Notes: generated by a model from the letters alone, not told the origin. Shown: positions 36,102 to 45,337, counted from the stretch's first letter. The stretch: 64,000 bases of DNA from Flavobacterium silvaticum (GCF_012911565.1 NZ_JAAMPU010000108.1:248001-312000); one strand, 5' to 3'. Numbers and translations: made by a program.

Positions 36102-36581
36102 TTAATTTGTTTTGTTGAATTGGTAAACGACATCTGTCATGCTTCCGCCAACGTCAATTTTGTCAAGGAGTTGGAACGATGTTTCGCTCTGGTTGGCCAC
36201 ACGCAACACGTATCCGTCGCGGACTTTTTTAGCCTTTTCGCCTGCGTTGAGGATCTTGAGGACAAATTCCCCATCTTTGTTGACGAACCAGGTTATCGGA
36301 GAACTGAAATACGGACAATCTCCGCTCGAGTTCAAGGACATATCGCCTTTATTATTGTTTGAGATGAACTTCCAGCTGCTTCCGACAAAACATTTGGAAT
36401 CGGCCAAACCGAAAGAATTCACCTTGATATATTCTGATCCCGGATAAGAAACGGAACTGACCGTCCATGTTCCTTTGATATTGACCTGTGACGATCTGTC
36501 GAGTTTGGTCGTGGTAGCCGATGTGGATTTGCATCCGATTGCCATCAGTGCCAAAACACCTAATAAAAATAACTTTTTCAT
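36102..36581 (-). CDS. lipocalin-like lipoprotein
   Basis: A 159-residue lipoprotein with lipobox Cys17 (LALMAIGCKS). Residues ~33-150 show the bacterial lipocalin-like pattern: an opening IKGTWTVSSVSYPG, an 8-strand succession such as WKFISNNNKGDMSLN, and a closing strand VYQFNKTN. It is the first gene of a two-gene operon with the OmpA-like lipoprotein. The pair recurs in flavobacteria; the ligand is unknown. Confidence 0.8.
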   Translation of the reverse strand: MKKLFLLGVLALMAIGCKSTSATTTKLDRSSQVNIKGTWTVSSVSYPGSEYIKVNSFGLADSKCFVGSSWKFISNNNKGDMSLNSSGDCPYFSSPITWFVNKDGEFVLKILNAGEKAKKVRDGYVLRVANQSETSFQLLDKIDVGGSMTDVVYQFNKTN

Positions 36582-36699
36582 TCTGATTTGCTTTTTGGTT
36601 TATGAGATAAAAATACAATCCAGACATTCCAATTTACTTTACAATCCAGCTTTTTTATTGTAAAATTAACATTCCGCCAATTTGTCAGAAACGGCAGTA

Positions 36700-36715
36700 T
36701 TGGTACTTCATTTGA
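36700..36715 (+). promoter_or_regulatory. possible sigma-54-like promoter for htpG
   Basis: TTGGTAC-TTCA-TTTGA lies 41 bases before the htpG ATG. It resembles the sigma-54 pattern TGGCAC-N4-TTGCA, with two mismatches. TTTGTCAGAAA just upstream could be part of a regulatory site. Reading is by eye only. Confidence 0.35.
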
Positions 36716-36755
36716 CAAACGCAGGCCCAAATAAATTTAACAAAAATCACTACAT

Positions 36756-38636
36756 ATGACAACAGGAAAAATTAATGTTTCGGTTGAGAACATCTTTCCT
36801 CTCATCAAAAAATTCCTTTACAGCGATCACGAAATTTTCCTGCGTGAGCTCGTTTCCAATGCCACCGATGCAACACTCAAACTCAAACACCTGACACAAA
36901 TTGGGGAAGCATCTGTCGAATACGGCAATCCGGTTATAGAAGTTAAAATCGACAAGGAAAACAAAACACTGCATATTATTGATCAGGGCCTTGGGATGAC
37001 TGCGGACGAAGTAGAGAAATACATCAACCAGGTCGCTTTTTCCGGAGCCGAGGAATTCCTCGACAAGTACAAAGATTCGGCTAAAGACACCGGAATCATC
37101 GGGCATTTCGGCCTCGGATTCTACTCTGCATTCATGGTTGCCAAAAAGGTCGAGATCATTACCAAATCTTATAAAGACGAACCTGCAGCGCATTGGGTTT
37201 GCGACGGAAGTCCGGAATTCACATTGGAGCCATCGGACAAAACCGATCGCGGAACGGAAATCATCCTTCACATTGCCGACGATTCCGAAGAATTTCTTGA
37301 AGACCACAGAATTTCATCGTTACTGACCAAATACAACAAGTTTATGCCGGTGCCGATTAAATTCGGGACGAAAACAGAGCAAAAAGCATTTGGCGTTGGT
37401 GAAGAAGAAAAGATGGAAGAGATTCAGGTCGATAATATCATCAACAATACAAACCCGGCCTGGACCAAACAACCGACGGAACTCAAAGACGAAGATTACG
37501 AGTCGTTCTACCGCGAATTGTATCCGATGCAGTTTGAAGATCCGTTGTTCAACATCCACCTCAACGTAGATTATCCGTTCAACCTGACCGGAATTTTATA
37601 CTTCCCGAAACTGTCGCGTGACCTTCAAATCCAGAAAGACAAAATCCAATTATACCAAAATCAGGTTTTTGTAACCGATAACGTAGAAGGCATCGTCCCT
37701 GAATTCCTGACCATGCTTCGCGGTGTCATCGATTCTCCGGATATTCCGCTCAACGTATCACGTTCCTATTTGCAAGCCGATGGAAACGTGAAGAAAATTT
37801 CGAATTATATCACGCGCAAAGTATCGGACAAGCTTAAATCTTTATTCAACGAAAACAGAGAAGATTTCGAGAAAAAGTGGAACGACATCAAGATCGTGTT
37901 GGAATACGGAATGTTGTCTGAACCTAAATTCTATGAAAAAGCAGGTGCATTTACCTTGTATCCGACAGTTGACGATAAATTCTACACACTCGAAGAACTG
38001 AAAGAAAAATTCAAGGACAACCAAACCGACAAAGACGGGAAGTTAGTCGTGCTGTATGCCCAGGATAAAGAGGCACAACATGGTTATATCGAATCGGCAA
38101 AAGCAAAAGGTTATGAAGTGCTGTTACTCGATTCACCGATTATTTCGCACCTGATACAAAAGTTGGAAAGTGATAATGAAAACCTGCAATTCGTCCGTGT
38201 CGATTCAGACCACATTGATAAACTGATACAGAAAGATGAAACGGCGATATCGAAATTGTCAGATGAAGAACAGGAAAAACTCAAAACCGCAATCCAGGAA
38301 GTAGTCCCATCTACAAATTACAATGTACAGCTTGAAGCGATGGATTCAGATTCGGCTCCATTCCTCATAACACAGCCGGAATTCATGAGGCGAATGAAAG
38401 AAATGAGCGCTTCGGGCGGCGGCGGTATGTTTGGCATGGGAAATTTCCCGGAAATGTACAACCTGGTCGTGAATTCGAATTCAGAACTGGCTTCGAATAT
38501 CCTCGCTGAACAAGATGCCGAAGTTCGTACCGGTTTGGTTCGTCAGGCTCTTGACCTGGCAAAATTATCTCAGAACCTGCTAAAAGGAGAAGAACTCACA
38601 GCCTTTGTAAAACGCAGCTTCCAACTGATTAAATAA
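36756..38636 (+). CDS. htpG: molecular chaperone HtpG (Hsp90)
   Basis: A 626-residue cytosolic Hsp90. The N-terminal GHKL ATPase shows ELVSNATDA, DQGLGMT and GHFGLGFYSAFMV. The middle domain has NVSRSYLQ with the catalytic-loop Arg. The C-terminal dimerisation domain ends with the helix LTAFVKRSFQLIK. Length and start are normal. It is a single-gene unit with its own terminator; heat-shock regulation is expected, and the promoter region is listed separately. Confidence 0.98.
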   Translation: MTTGKINVSVENIFPLIKKFLYSDHEIFLRELVSNATDATLKLKHLTQIGEASVEYGNPVIEVKIDKENKTLHIIDQGLGMTADEVEKYINQVAFSGAEEFLDKYKDSAKDTGIIGHFGLGFYSAFMVAKKVEIITKSYKDEPAAHWVCDGSPEFTLEPSDKTDRGTEIILHIADDSEEFLEDHRISSLLTKYNKFMPVPIKFGTKTEQKAFGVGEEEKMEEIQVDNIINNTNPAWTKQPTELKDEDYESFYRELYPMQFEDPLFNIHLNVDYPFNLTGILYFPKLSRDLQIQKDKIQLYQNQVFVTDNVEGIVPEFLTMLRGVIDSPDIPLNVSRSYLQADGNVKKISNYITRKVSDKLKSLFNENREDFEKKWNDIKIVLEYGMLSEPKFYEKAGAFTLYPTVDDKFYTLEELKEKFKDNQTDKDGKLVVLYAQDKEAQHGYIESAKAKGYEVLLLDSPIISHLIQKLESDNENLQFVRVDSDHIDKLIQKDETAISKLSDEEQEKLKTAIQEVVPSTNYNVQLEAMDSDSAPFLITQPEFMRRMKEMSASGGGGMFGMGNFPEMYNLVVNSNSELASNILAEQDAEVRTGLVRQALDLAKLSQNLLKGEELTAFVKRSFQLIK

Positions 38637-38658
38637 AGTTTTTACATCTTTCTTACAG

Positions 38659-38687
38659 ACCTGCTTTCAAAAGAAGCAGGTTTTTTT
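38659..38687 (+). terminator. intrinsic terminator after htpG
   Basis: ACCTGCTT and AAGCAGGT form a perfect 8-bp stem with a TCAAAAG-type loop, followed by seven T residues. Confidence 0.9.
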
Positions 38688-38722
38688 ATGCCTGACAACC
38701 AATAAAATAACTAGCTTTATAT

Positions 38723-38739
38723 CAGGACATTCGGTCCTG
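38723..38739 (+). promoter_or_regulatory. hairpin in the aquaporin leader
   Basis: CAGGAC-ATTCG-GTCCTG is a perfect 6-bp inverted repeat 24 bases before the aqpZ ATG. A weak -7-like TAGCTTTA lies just upstream (38712-38719), so the hairpin may form the 5' end of the transcript or be a protein-binding site. Confidence 0.4.
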
Positions 38740-38762
38740 TCAAACCAAAATAAACAAACTAC

Positions 38763-39482
38763 ATGAAAACATTTGCAGCAGAATTCATCGGAACCTTCTG
38801 GCTAGTGCTCGGAGGTTGTGGGAGTGCCGTACTTGCGGCTAATTTCACATCGGAACCCTTTATCGGGATTGGACTTGTGGGCGTTTCCCTGGCCTTCGGT
38901 TTAACCGTATTGACTATGGCCTATGCTATCGGTCGTATTTCAGGAGCTCATTTGAACCCAGCCGTCACGATTGGTTTATGGGCCGGCGGACGTGTTCCCG
39001 CTTCAACGATTCTACCTTATGTGGCCGCTCAGATTCTTGGAGGAATTGCAGCAGCAGCCGTTCTTTACGTGATTGCGACAGGAAACGGAAGCGACATTGG
39101 CGGATTTGCGGCCAACGGTTATGGGGAACATTCTCCGGGCGGATTCAATCTGACATCGGCTTTTGTAACCGAATTCGTAATGACGTTTATTTTTATAGTA
39201 GTCATTTTTGGGGCGACTGAAAGAGACCGCAGCCGTGAAGCGTTTGCGGGTATCGTGATTGGCCTTGCCCTGACGCTGATTCACCTGATTTCAATTCCTG
39301 TCACCAATACATCGGTCAATCCTGCCCGAAGCATCAGTCAGGCGATTTTTGTACAAGGCTGGGCACTTGAACAGTTGTGGCTATTTATTGTAGCTCCGAT
39401 TGCGGGTGCGATTCTCGGCGGTATCTTTTACAAACAACTTTTGAGAAAGACAGATTTTTCTGCGGACGACCTGAATCAATAA
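38763..39482 (+). CDS. aqpZ: aquaporin Z-like water channel
   Basis: A 239-residue MIP family inner-membrane channel with six transmembrane helices and two half-helix NPA motifs, at residues 65-67 ([10 protein letters not shown]) and 186-188 (SVNPARS). Arg189 beside the second NPA and the His in LTLIHLIS match the narrow selectivity filter of water-specific aquaporins, not glycerol facilitators. It passively equilibrates water during osmotic change. The gene stands alone between two terminators. Confidence 0.94.
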   Translation: MKTFAAEFIGTFWLVLGGCGSAVLAANFTSEPFIGIGLVGVSLAFGLTVLTMAYAIGRISGAHLNPAVTIGLWAGGRVPASTILPYVAAQILGGIAAAAVLYVIATGNGSDIGGFAANGYGEHSPGGFNLTSAFVTEFVMTFIFIVVIFGATERDRSREAFAGIVIGLALTLIHLISIPVTNTSVNPARSISQAIFVQGWALEQLWLFIVAPIAGAILGGIFYKQLLRKTDFSADDLNQ

Positions 39483-39505
39483 CCTGAAAATATAGAAACA
39501 TCGTG

Positions 39506-39535
39506 AAGCCCGTTTTTACAGCGGGCTTTATATTT
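39506..39535 (+). terminator. intrinsic terminator after aqpZ
   Basis: AAGCCCG and CGGGCTT pair around TTTTTACAG, followed by a T-rich tract (TATATTTT). It begins 24 bases past the stop. Confidence 0.8.
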
Positions 39536-39615
39536 TAAGACAATTCTAACCCAAAGACTCCGTTAAACCATTTACCTTGCCTTGCTTCTATGAAGCCGAC
39601 CAAAAAAATTAATTG

Positions 39616-40983
39616 ATGGAACTTTCTGTTTTGTGGTCTTTACGGCTTGGATTCTCATCGGCCGAAGCAAAAAAAATCGAATCGGCTGGCCTGAAGCGAT
39701 TCCTTGAAGATTCTTTTTCATCATCATTTGACAACAGCCTGCCCGATTTTTTACAGGATCAGCCCAAATCAATAAAGGAATGGAAAGAGTTCCGAAAAAA
39801 AATCAAGGAATCTGACCCCGAAACCCGCAAACGCGAATTGCTCAGGGAAATTAACAAAATCAACGAAGTAAAATTGTGGTGGCTCGAAAAAATGGTCGCC
39901 GCAGATTATCCGCTTAGGGAAAAAATGGTCGGTTTCTGGCAGAATCATTTTGTGGTCAGTTCCGCCAAAGTACCGGTCAATTACTGGCTGTTTCAATATA
40001 ATTCCTTGTTGCGTGAAAATGCATTCGGAAACTTTCGTGAGCTGACCAAAAAAGTAGTGAAATCGAATGCTATGGTCCATTATCTGGACAATACTGACAA
40101 TCGCCGCGGCAAACTCAACGAAAACCTGAGTCGTGAATTGCTGGAATTGTTTACGTTAGGCATTGGCAATTATTCTGAAGACGACATAAAAAACGGCGCC
40201 AAAGGACTCGCAGGCCTCACTCCGGGAGATGAGACTGCGGTATACAGGCCTTTATTGGCCGACAATGAACCCTTTACTTATCTGGGAAAAACAGCAGCAT
40301 TCAAATCTGATGCGATGATCGATCAGATTTTTGAACAACCTCAAATTCCATATCTGCTTACCCGTAAAATCCTGAAATGGTTCATTTATGACAATCCCGA
40401 TGAAAAACTGGTTACATATTACGGTGATTATTTCCGGAAATCAGATTTCGAAATCAAACCGCTTCTGGTAAAAATCTGTACCGAAGAATTCCAGAAACCG
40501 AATGTCGCCATGAGAATAAAAGATCCGCTTACATACATTCTGCAATTGTATAATGAGCTCGAAGTCGCTAAACCCAATCTGGCACTCACAGGACTTTTCC
40601 TTAAAAAACAAGGCATGGACTTACTGAATCCGCCGAGTGTAAAAGGCTGGGATGGCGGCAGAAGCTGGCTTACAGGCCAAATCCTGCTACAACGGTATCA
40701 GGTTGCCGATTTACTCTGCCTGGGCAAAAACATCAAAGGGAAAGCGATCATTCCCAACGAAAATGGCGGCTTTTCCAGAAAACTAACTTGGGAAAAAGGC
40801 GATAATAAAAAAGTGATCTCAGAACTCTCAGGCCGGCTTTTATGCCAAACGGATGCAGATTCTGAAGCCGATTTTGAAAAACTGCTCCCCTACGATTTCA
40901 ATCCGGATGATGAAAGCGCCGACAGCGCCGTCCTGCGACTTTTCAATGCCATGATAAAAACCCCTGAATTCCAAATTATTTAG
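39616..40983 (+). CDS. DUF1800 family protein
   Basis: A 455-residue protein with the DUF1800 succession: MVGFWQNHFVVSS, DNTDNRRGKLNENLSRELLE, LFTLGIGNYSEDDI, and the C-terminal PPSVKGWDGGRSWL. No signal peptide is seen, which is common for this family. Members are almost always encoded directly before a DUF1501 gene, as here (3 bases apart); the biochemical function of the pair is unknown. The ATG at 39616 was chosen; a TTG lies one codon earlier. Confidence 0.9.
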   Translation: MELSVLWSLRLGFSSAEAKKIESAGLKRFLEDSFSSSFDNSLPDFLQDQPKSIKEWKEFRKKIKESDPETRKRELLREINKINEVKLWWLEKMVAADYPLREKMVGFWQNHFVVSSAKVPVNYWLFQYNSLLRENAFGNFRELTKKVVKSNAMVHYLDNTDNRRGKLNENLSRELLELFTLGIGNYSEDDIKNGAKGLAGLTPGDETAVYRPLLADNEPFTYLGKTAAFKSDAMIDQIFEQPQIPYLLTRKILKWFIYDNPDEKLVTYYGDYFRKSDFEIKPLLVKICTEEFQKPNVAMRIKDPLTYILQLYNELEVAKPNLALTGLFLKKQGMDLLNPPSVKGWDGGRSWLTGQILLQRYQVADLLCLGKNIKGKAIIPNENGGFSRKLTWEKGDNKKVISELSGRLLCQTDADSEADFEKLLPYDFNPDDESADSAVLRLFNAMIKTPEFQII

Positions 40984-40986
40984 ACC

Positions 40987-42165
40987 ATGGATCGCAGAAA
41001 ATTTTTAACCCTGACAGGAACATTTACCGGAGGCTTGCTCGTTTTGCCAGATTTCCTGTATTCTTATTCCATGCAACCGGGTCTTGTGACCGGCGGGGAA
41101 TGCGTGGTTTTTTTGCAGCTTAACGGCGGAAACGACGGGCTGAATACCTTCATACCTTATTTGGATGACAGGTATTACGATGCCAGGCGAAACATAGCCA
41201 TTCCAAAAAATGAAGTTATCGTCTCGCAAAATGGAATGGGTTTCCATCCTACGCTCAAAGGATTGAGTCAGATTCAGCAGAACGGACATCTGGCAGTTTT
41301 ACAAAATGTAGGCTATCCGCATCCGGTGCGATCTCACTTCAGGAGCAGGGAAATATGGCAGACAGGTTCCGGAAGTGATGAATATATCAACGAAGGCTGG
41401 CTGGGCAGATATCTTGACGTCCAGTGCAAAGACCATCATAATCCCATAGGCGCCATAAACATTGACAGCATTGACAACCTGGCTCTTCGCGGTTTCGACC
41501 CCAACAGCATGACCATTCGCGATCCGAAAGTTTTCCAGAGCCGCAATGTCGCTTCAGATGATACGATTTCGTTGTCGGGAAATCCTCAACTCGATTTTGT
41601 CAGAAGGCTGGCCGGATCCGTTTCAGAAGGAGCCGATGATGTACAGAAAGCTATTGCTAATGCGCCTCAGCCTGATGCATCGTATCCGAAAAATCCGTTT
41701 GGAAAAAACCTGGAATGGATTGCCAAACTAATCAAAGGCAAACTCAATTCACGGGTTTATTATACTTCCATTGGTGGTTTTGACACGCACGACACACAGA
41801 TTCCATTGCATCGGAATGCGCTAAAAATGGTAGACGATGGCGTTTTCAGTTTTTATCAGGACATGAAATCTGCCGGATTATTGTCTCAGATAACTCTTGT
41901 GATATTCTCAGAATTCGGAAGGCGCGTACACGATAACGGACGCGGAACGGATCATGGAACGGCGGCTCCCATGTTCGTCATTGGCGGAAACAACAGCGGA
42001 AAAATCATCGGTAATAATCCTGACCTGGCCGATTTGGACAACGGCGATTTGAAACACTCGATTGACTTCAGGAGTGTTTATTCGGCAATATTGAAACAGA
42101 AGTTACAGTTTGACGCTTCTAAAATAGGAATCGACAATGCTTCCGTAAAAGGTCTTTTTGAATGA
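40987..42165 (+). CDS. DUF1501 family protein with Tat-like signal
   Basis: A 392-residue protein starting MDRRKFLTLTGTFTGGLL, a twin-arginine-type signal. The alkaline-phosphatase/sulfatase-like DUF1501 fold shows LQLNGGNDGLNTFIPY near the N-terminus, HPVRSHFRSREIWQTG, SIGGFDTHDTQI and FGRRVHDNGRGTDHGTAAPM near the C-terminus; its Asp and His residues would bind metal. The protein would be exported folded, possibly with a cofactor. It forms an operon with the DUF1800 gene; the substrate is unknown. Confidence 0.92.
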   Translation: MDRRKFLTLTGTFTGGLLVLPDFLYSYSMQPGLVTGGECVVFLQLNGGNDGLNTFIPYLDDRYYDARRNIAIPKNEVIVSQNGMGFHPTLKGLSQIQQNGHLAVLQNVGYPHPVRSHFRSREIWQTGSGSDEYINEGWLGRYLDVQCKDHHNPIGAINIDSIDNLALRGFDPNSMTIRDPKVFQSRNVASDDTISLSGNPQLDFVRRLAGSVSEGADDVQKAIANAPQPDASYPKNPFGKNLEWIAKLIKGKLNSRVYYTSIGGFDTHDTQIPLHRNALKMVDDGVFSFYQDMKSAGLLSQITLVIFSEFGRRVHDNGRGTDHGTAAPMFVIGGNNSGKIIGNNPDLADLDNGDLKHSIDFRSVYSAILKQKLQFDASKIGIDNASVKGLFE

Positions 42166-42203
42166 TTTAAACAGAAATATTTAAAAATCAATCGGTTGAC
42201 ATT

Positions 42204-42236
42204 AAATATCCCTATTATTGGGGATATTTTTTTTTT
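42204..42236 (+). terminator. intrinsic terminator after the DUF1800/DUF1501 operon
   Basis: AAATATCCC and GGGATATTT form a 9-bp perfect stem with loop TATTATTG, followed by a T run. Confidence 0.9.
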
Positions 42237-42273
42237 GCTTTTTTGGGATATTTGAGGAAACAAAACAAACATC

Positions 42274-42894
42274 ATGAGAAAAATTATTCTATTGACAGCC
42301 TTGTGCATGGGATTGTATTCATGCAAAAAAGACCCGCAAACTGATACTAAAAAAGCAAAAACTGCTTTGGAGATTATGCAGACAGACTGTTCCATTCCCA
42401 CTCAAGAAACAAGCTTGGGTAAATATCAAAGCCGGGGACAGGTTATTGGTGATTCTATCAAATTAACAATGCGTATACCTGCAAAAAATGATAAAGGGGA
42501 ATTATTGGTTTTCGACACATTACGTTGGATATCCCCTAACCCTCATCTGCTCATCGTTTATATTAAAGCTAAAGCCAAACAACTCAATGGAAATATGGTA
42601 GATGACGATGAATGTATTAAAGATTCAACATTGACCTCCATAACGTTTACAAAAAAGTTCAAGGAAATTGAAAATTTCGGAAGTGATTTAGATGTCCAAA
42701 ACGATATTAATGTAATTGTCCACCACAGTGATAAAGTAGATATCGAAGATGTACTTATGCATGCCAAAAAACCGTGCAAATGTGAAGTCAAATGTGAATC
42801 CGAAGTTTATTATGCCTATAAAAAGAAAGATTCTGTACTAGTTCTTAAACCCCGAAAATTCTGTACGGGAGTCGTTACCCATACTACACAATGA
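42274..42894 (+). CDS. lipoprotein of unknown function heading a two-component operon
   Basis: A 206-residue protein with lipobox Cys17 (CMGLYSCKKD). The soluble part is beta-rich with no family I recognise. A cysteine-rich segment lies near residue 170 (KPCKCEVKCESE), which could bind metal or form disulfides. Its stop overlaps the start of the histidine kinase gene (ATGA), so they are coupled; it may take part in sensing (inference). The gene is visibly AT-richer than the regulator gene downstream. Confidence 0.75.
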   Translation: MRKIILLTALCMGLYSCKKDPQTDTKKAKTALEIMQTDCSIPTQETSLGKYQSRGQVIGDSIKLTMRIPAKNDKGELLVFDTLRWISPNPHLLIVYIKAKAKQLNGNMVDDDECIKDSTLTSITFTKKFKEIENFGSDLDVQNDINVIVHHSDKVDIEDVLMHAKKPCKCEVKCESEVYYAYKKKDSVLVLKPRKFCTGVVTHTTQ

Positions 42895-44627
42895 GAAAAA
42901 AGTTTTTACTACCATTTTGTTTGTGCTTTTTCCCGATTTATTCTCAATCGTGGGAAAAAGCACAATTTTATTTTAAAAAAAAGGATTTTTATAACTGTAA
43001 AACTGCTTTGTTGAACCTAGATCCGGATAAATTCGAAGATTTGAAGAAAGCAGAATATTACCACTTGCTGGCTTTAACGAATACCAATTTGAATTATGGT
43101 GACCAAGCTGTGCGTAATTTCCTTGAAAGCCGACAAATATATATTGAAAATGGTTTGGAAGAAAAGGTTGCCGAAACAAATCTGGATCTTGCCAACCTAT
43201 TATTGACAATGGAAGGCGAAAACAGAATGTATAAGTCTTACCTGAATGAATTTGCATCTTATTCGCGCAAGTCAAAATTACCCATAAATTTTGTCAAACT
43301 TTATAAATCCATGGGTACGGCTGATCTTTTTGATGGAAAGTTCACAACAGCCATGCAGCACTTCCGCAAGGCACTCGAATATAATAGAATATCTCGGGAC
43401 AGCCTACTTGAATCCACAATACGTTGCAATATGGCAATTGTCTACTCTGACATTATTGAACTTCCCGAAAGTTCGGCAGTATGTATAGCGGAAGCCAAAC
43501 GTTTCAGACCCAAAAATGATTCGGGGACTCTTTGTAATATTCTTATCAATGAATCCTCACTTTATCGTTCACTTGGAAAATATAAAATCGCTCTTGATAA
43601 ACTTTTTGAAGCCAAGGCTGTACCATTACCAAAATATGAACGAAAGACGAGGCTCGTAATCCTTGAAAATATATCAAGTCTTTTTGATAGCATTGGCAAC
43701 TATGAAAAAGCGCTGGAATATCGAAATCAATACGTCAAAGTCAATGAAAATCTTGGTGAAATAGGCCAAACACTTTACATCAACAACCTGATAAACCGAT
43801 TAGCTGTAAAGGAACGTGAATCTGAAAACCTTCGCCTCAAAATAGCAACATATTCCATAGCGGCAACCTTAGGCGGTATCATCATCATCTCCTTCATCAC
43901 CTACAAAAACATCACCCGCAAAAGAAAGCTCGCCGAGCAACAAAAAATCATCGAGACCCAACGGCTTGAAAACAAAATCAGTGAGCAGGAATTGCAGCAC
44001 ATTGATAAAATGCTCGAAACCCAGGAAAAAGAAAGACAGCGTATTGCAGATGAACTCCATGACGACCTCGGAAGCATGCTCGCCACTTTGAAGATGAATT
44101 TCCAACATTTGGAACTACGTGAAGATTTGGCATCTGCCGAAAAAAAATGGCTCGAAAGAACAGACGAACTCATAGACCAAACCTACCAGAAAGTCCGTAG
44201 TATTTCGCATTTGAAAAATCTTGGCGTGGCGGCCAGTGAAGGGCTTTTGCAATCTGTCAACCGAATGGCGGAGAAAATGTCCATTCCGGGAAGCTTACAG
44301 GTAAACGTCATTCCATTCGGGTTGACCAACAGGCTGGAGAACACAACAGAAGTCACTTTATTCCGCATCATCATGGAACTGTGTACCAATGCCATGAAGT
44401 ATGCATCGGCGAGTGAAATCAACATATATCTGAACCAGCACGAAGACGAATCGCTCAACATTCTCATTGAAGATAACGGCAAAGGTTTCGATGTATCTGA
44501 AATCACGAGAAAAGACGGCATCGGCCTCAAAAACATAGAAAAGAAAATAGAGCAACTCGGCGGGACATTCACAATTGATTCAACTCCCGGGAGCGGAACA
44601 ACACTTATAATCGATTTACCTATATGA
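42891..44627 (+). CDS. TPR-domain sensor histidine kinase (HisKA_3 type)
   Basis: A 578-residue kinase with a signal peptide (to ~residue 18). An exported TPR region covers ~20-300 (repeats such as KAEYYHLLALTNTNLNYGDQAV and FTTAMQHFRKALEYNRIS). One transmembrane helix (~317-340) and a coiled coil follow. The HisKA_3 phosphoacceptor is His ~390 in QRIADELHDDLGSML, then an HATPase domain with NAMKYASASEI, DNGKGFD and GIGLKNIEKKI. It pairs with the LuxR-type regulator that overlaps its end (ATGA). By eye the sensor half is AT-rich and the composition changes near the transmembrane segment (~43,860). Confidence 0.93.
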   Translation: MRKKFLLPFCLCFFPIYSQSWEKAQFYFKKKDFYNCKTALLNLDPDKFEDLKKAEYYHLLALTNTNLNYGDQAVRNFLESRQIYIENGLEEKVAETNLDLANLLLTMEGENRMYKSYLNEFASYSRKSKLPINFVKLYKSMGTADLFDGKFTTAMQHFRKALEYNRISRDSLLESTIRCNMAIVYSDIIELPESSAVCIAEAKRFRPKNDSGTLCNILINESSLYRSLGKYKIALDKLFEAKAVPLPKYERKTRLVILENISSLFDSIGNYEKALEYRNQYVKVNENLGEIGQTLYINNLINRLAVKERESENLRLKIATYSIAATLGGIIIISFITYKNITRKRKLAEQQKIIETQRLENKISEQELQHIDKMLETQEKERQRIADELHDDLGSMLATLKMNFQHLELREDLASAEKKWLERTDELIDQTYQKVRSISHLKNLGVAASEGLLQSVNRMAEKMSIPGSLQVNVIPFGLTNRLENTTEVTLFRIIMELCTNAMKYASASEINIYLNQHEDESLNILIEDNGKGFDVSEITRKDGIGLKNIEKKIEQLGGTFTIDSTPGSGTTLIIDLPI

Positions 44628-45241
44628 TCACAATCGCCATCGCCGAAGACCATCAGTCGCTGATTGACGGAATACGTCTTTACATTGAACCGGAAGACGA
44701 TATGCACATTGTAGGAGAAGCCAATGACGGTGAAAAATTGATTGAGCTCGTGCGGTTGAAACAACCCAGAATTGTCATAACAGATATAAGGATGCCAAAA
44801 TGCGACGGTATCGCAGCCACCAAAATCATCAAAAAAGAATTTCCGCACACCAGCGTAATCGCCTTTAGCATGTTTGACCAGCCTGAAGCCGTGAGCCAAA
44901 TGAAACAAGCGGGCGCCAGCGGATATATCATGAAAAATTCCCCGTTAAAAAAGCTGCTCGAAGCGATTCGGGCTGTTGCCGTAAACAAAGAATTCTACGA
45001 TGATTCCATTTCAGCCAAAAACGAACACACGAAAGAAGAAATCCTGCTGAGCCAGCGTGAACGCGAAATTTTAAGGTTGATTGGCGAAGGAATGACATCG
45101 ATGGAAATTGCAAACACTTTGTTCATTGGAAAGACAACGGTCGATACACATAGAAAAAACATTCTTCGCAAAATACAGATACACGGAAAAACAGATCTGA
45201 TCCGGTTCGCTGTAGAACGCAAATACGATTTCAATTCGTAA
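44624..45241 (+). CDS. NarL/LuxR-type response regulator
   Basis: A 205-residue regulator. The receiver domain (1-120) has the acidic pair AEDH, phosphoacceptor Asp ~54 in VITDIRMPKCDG, the Ser/Thr position in IAFSMF and Lys in IMKNSP. The C-terminal LuxR helix-turn-helix (~143-200) reads LSQREREILRLIGEGMTSME and TVDTHRKNILRKI. It is phosphorylated by the kinase whose gene overlaps its start, and it should control transcription of an unknown set of genes. Confidence 0.95.
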   Translation: MITIAIAEDHQSLIDGIRLYIEPEDDMHIVGEANDGEKLIELVRLKQPRIVITDIRMPKCDGIAATKIIKKEFPHTSVIAFSMFDQPEAVSQMKQAGASGYIMKNSPLKKLLEAIRAVAVNKEFYDDSISAKNEHTKEEILLSQREREILRLIGEGMTSMEIANTLFIGKTTVDTHRKNILRKIQIHGKTDLIRFAVERKYDFNS

Positions 45242-45304
45242 ACCAAGATTCCTGCACTTTTGTATAGTTTGTTACCTGGCGGTTAGCAAGCCTTAACCCA
45301 AATT

Positions 45305-45337
45305 TTGGTTTATTACGGAGACGGTTGCGTAACTTTG
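45305..45337 (+). promoter_or_regulatory. flavobacterial promoter with very short leader
   Basis: TTG at 45305 and TAACTTTG at 45330 (22-base spacer) match the TTG / TAnnTTTG pattern. The -7 element ends 4 bases before the ATG at 45342, so the transcript should be leaderless or nearly so. Confidence 0.6.

Noticed and set aside
36750..37307. 185-codon minus-strand frame opposite htpG
   Set aside because: Complement of the conserved Hsp90 ATPase domain; composition is that of a shadow frame.
44183..44908. 241-codon open frame on the minus strand opposite the kinase/regulator genes
   Set aside because: It lies fully antisense to well-supported coding sequence and has no domain resemblance; a frame shadow.
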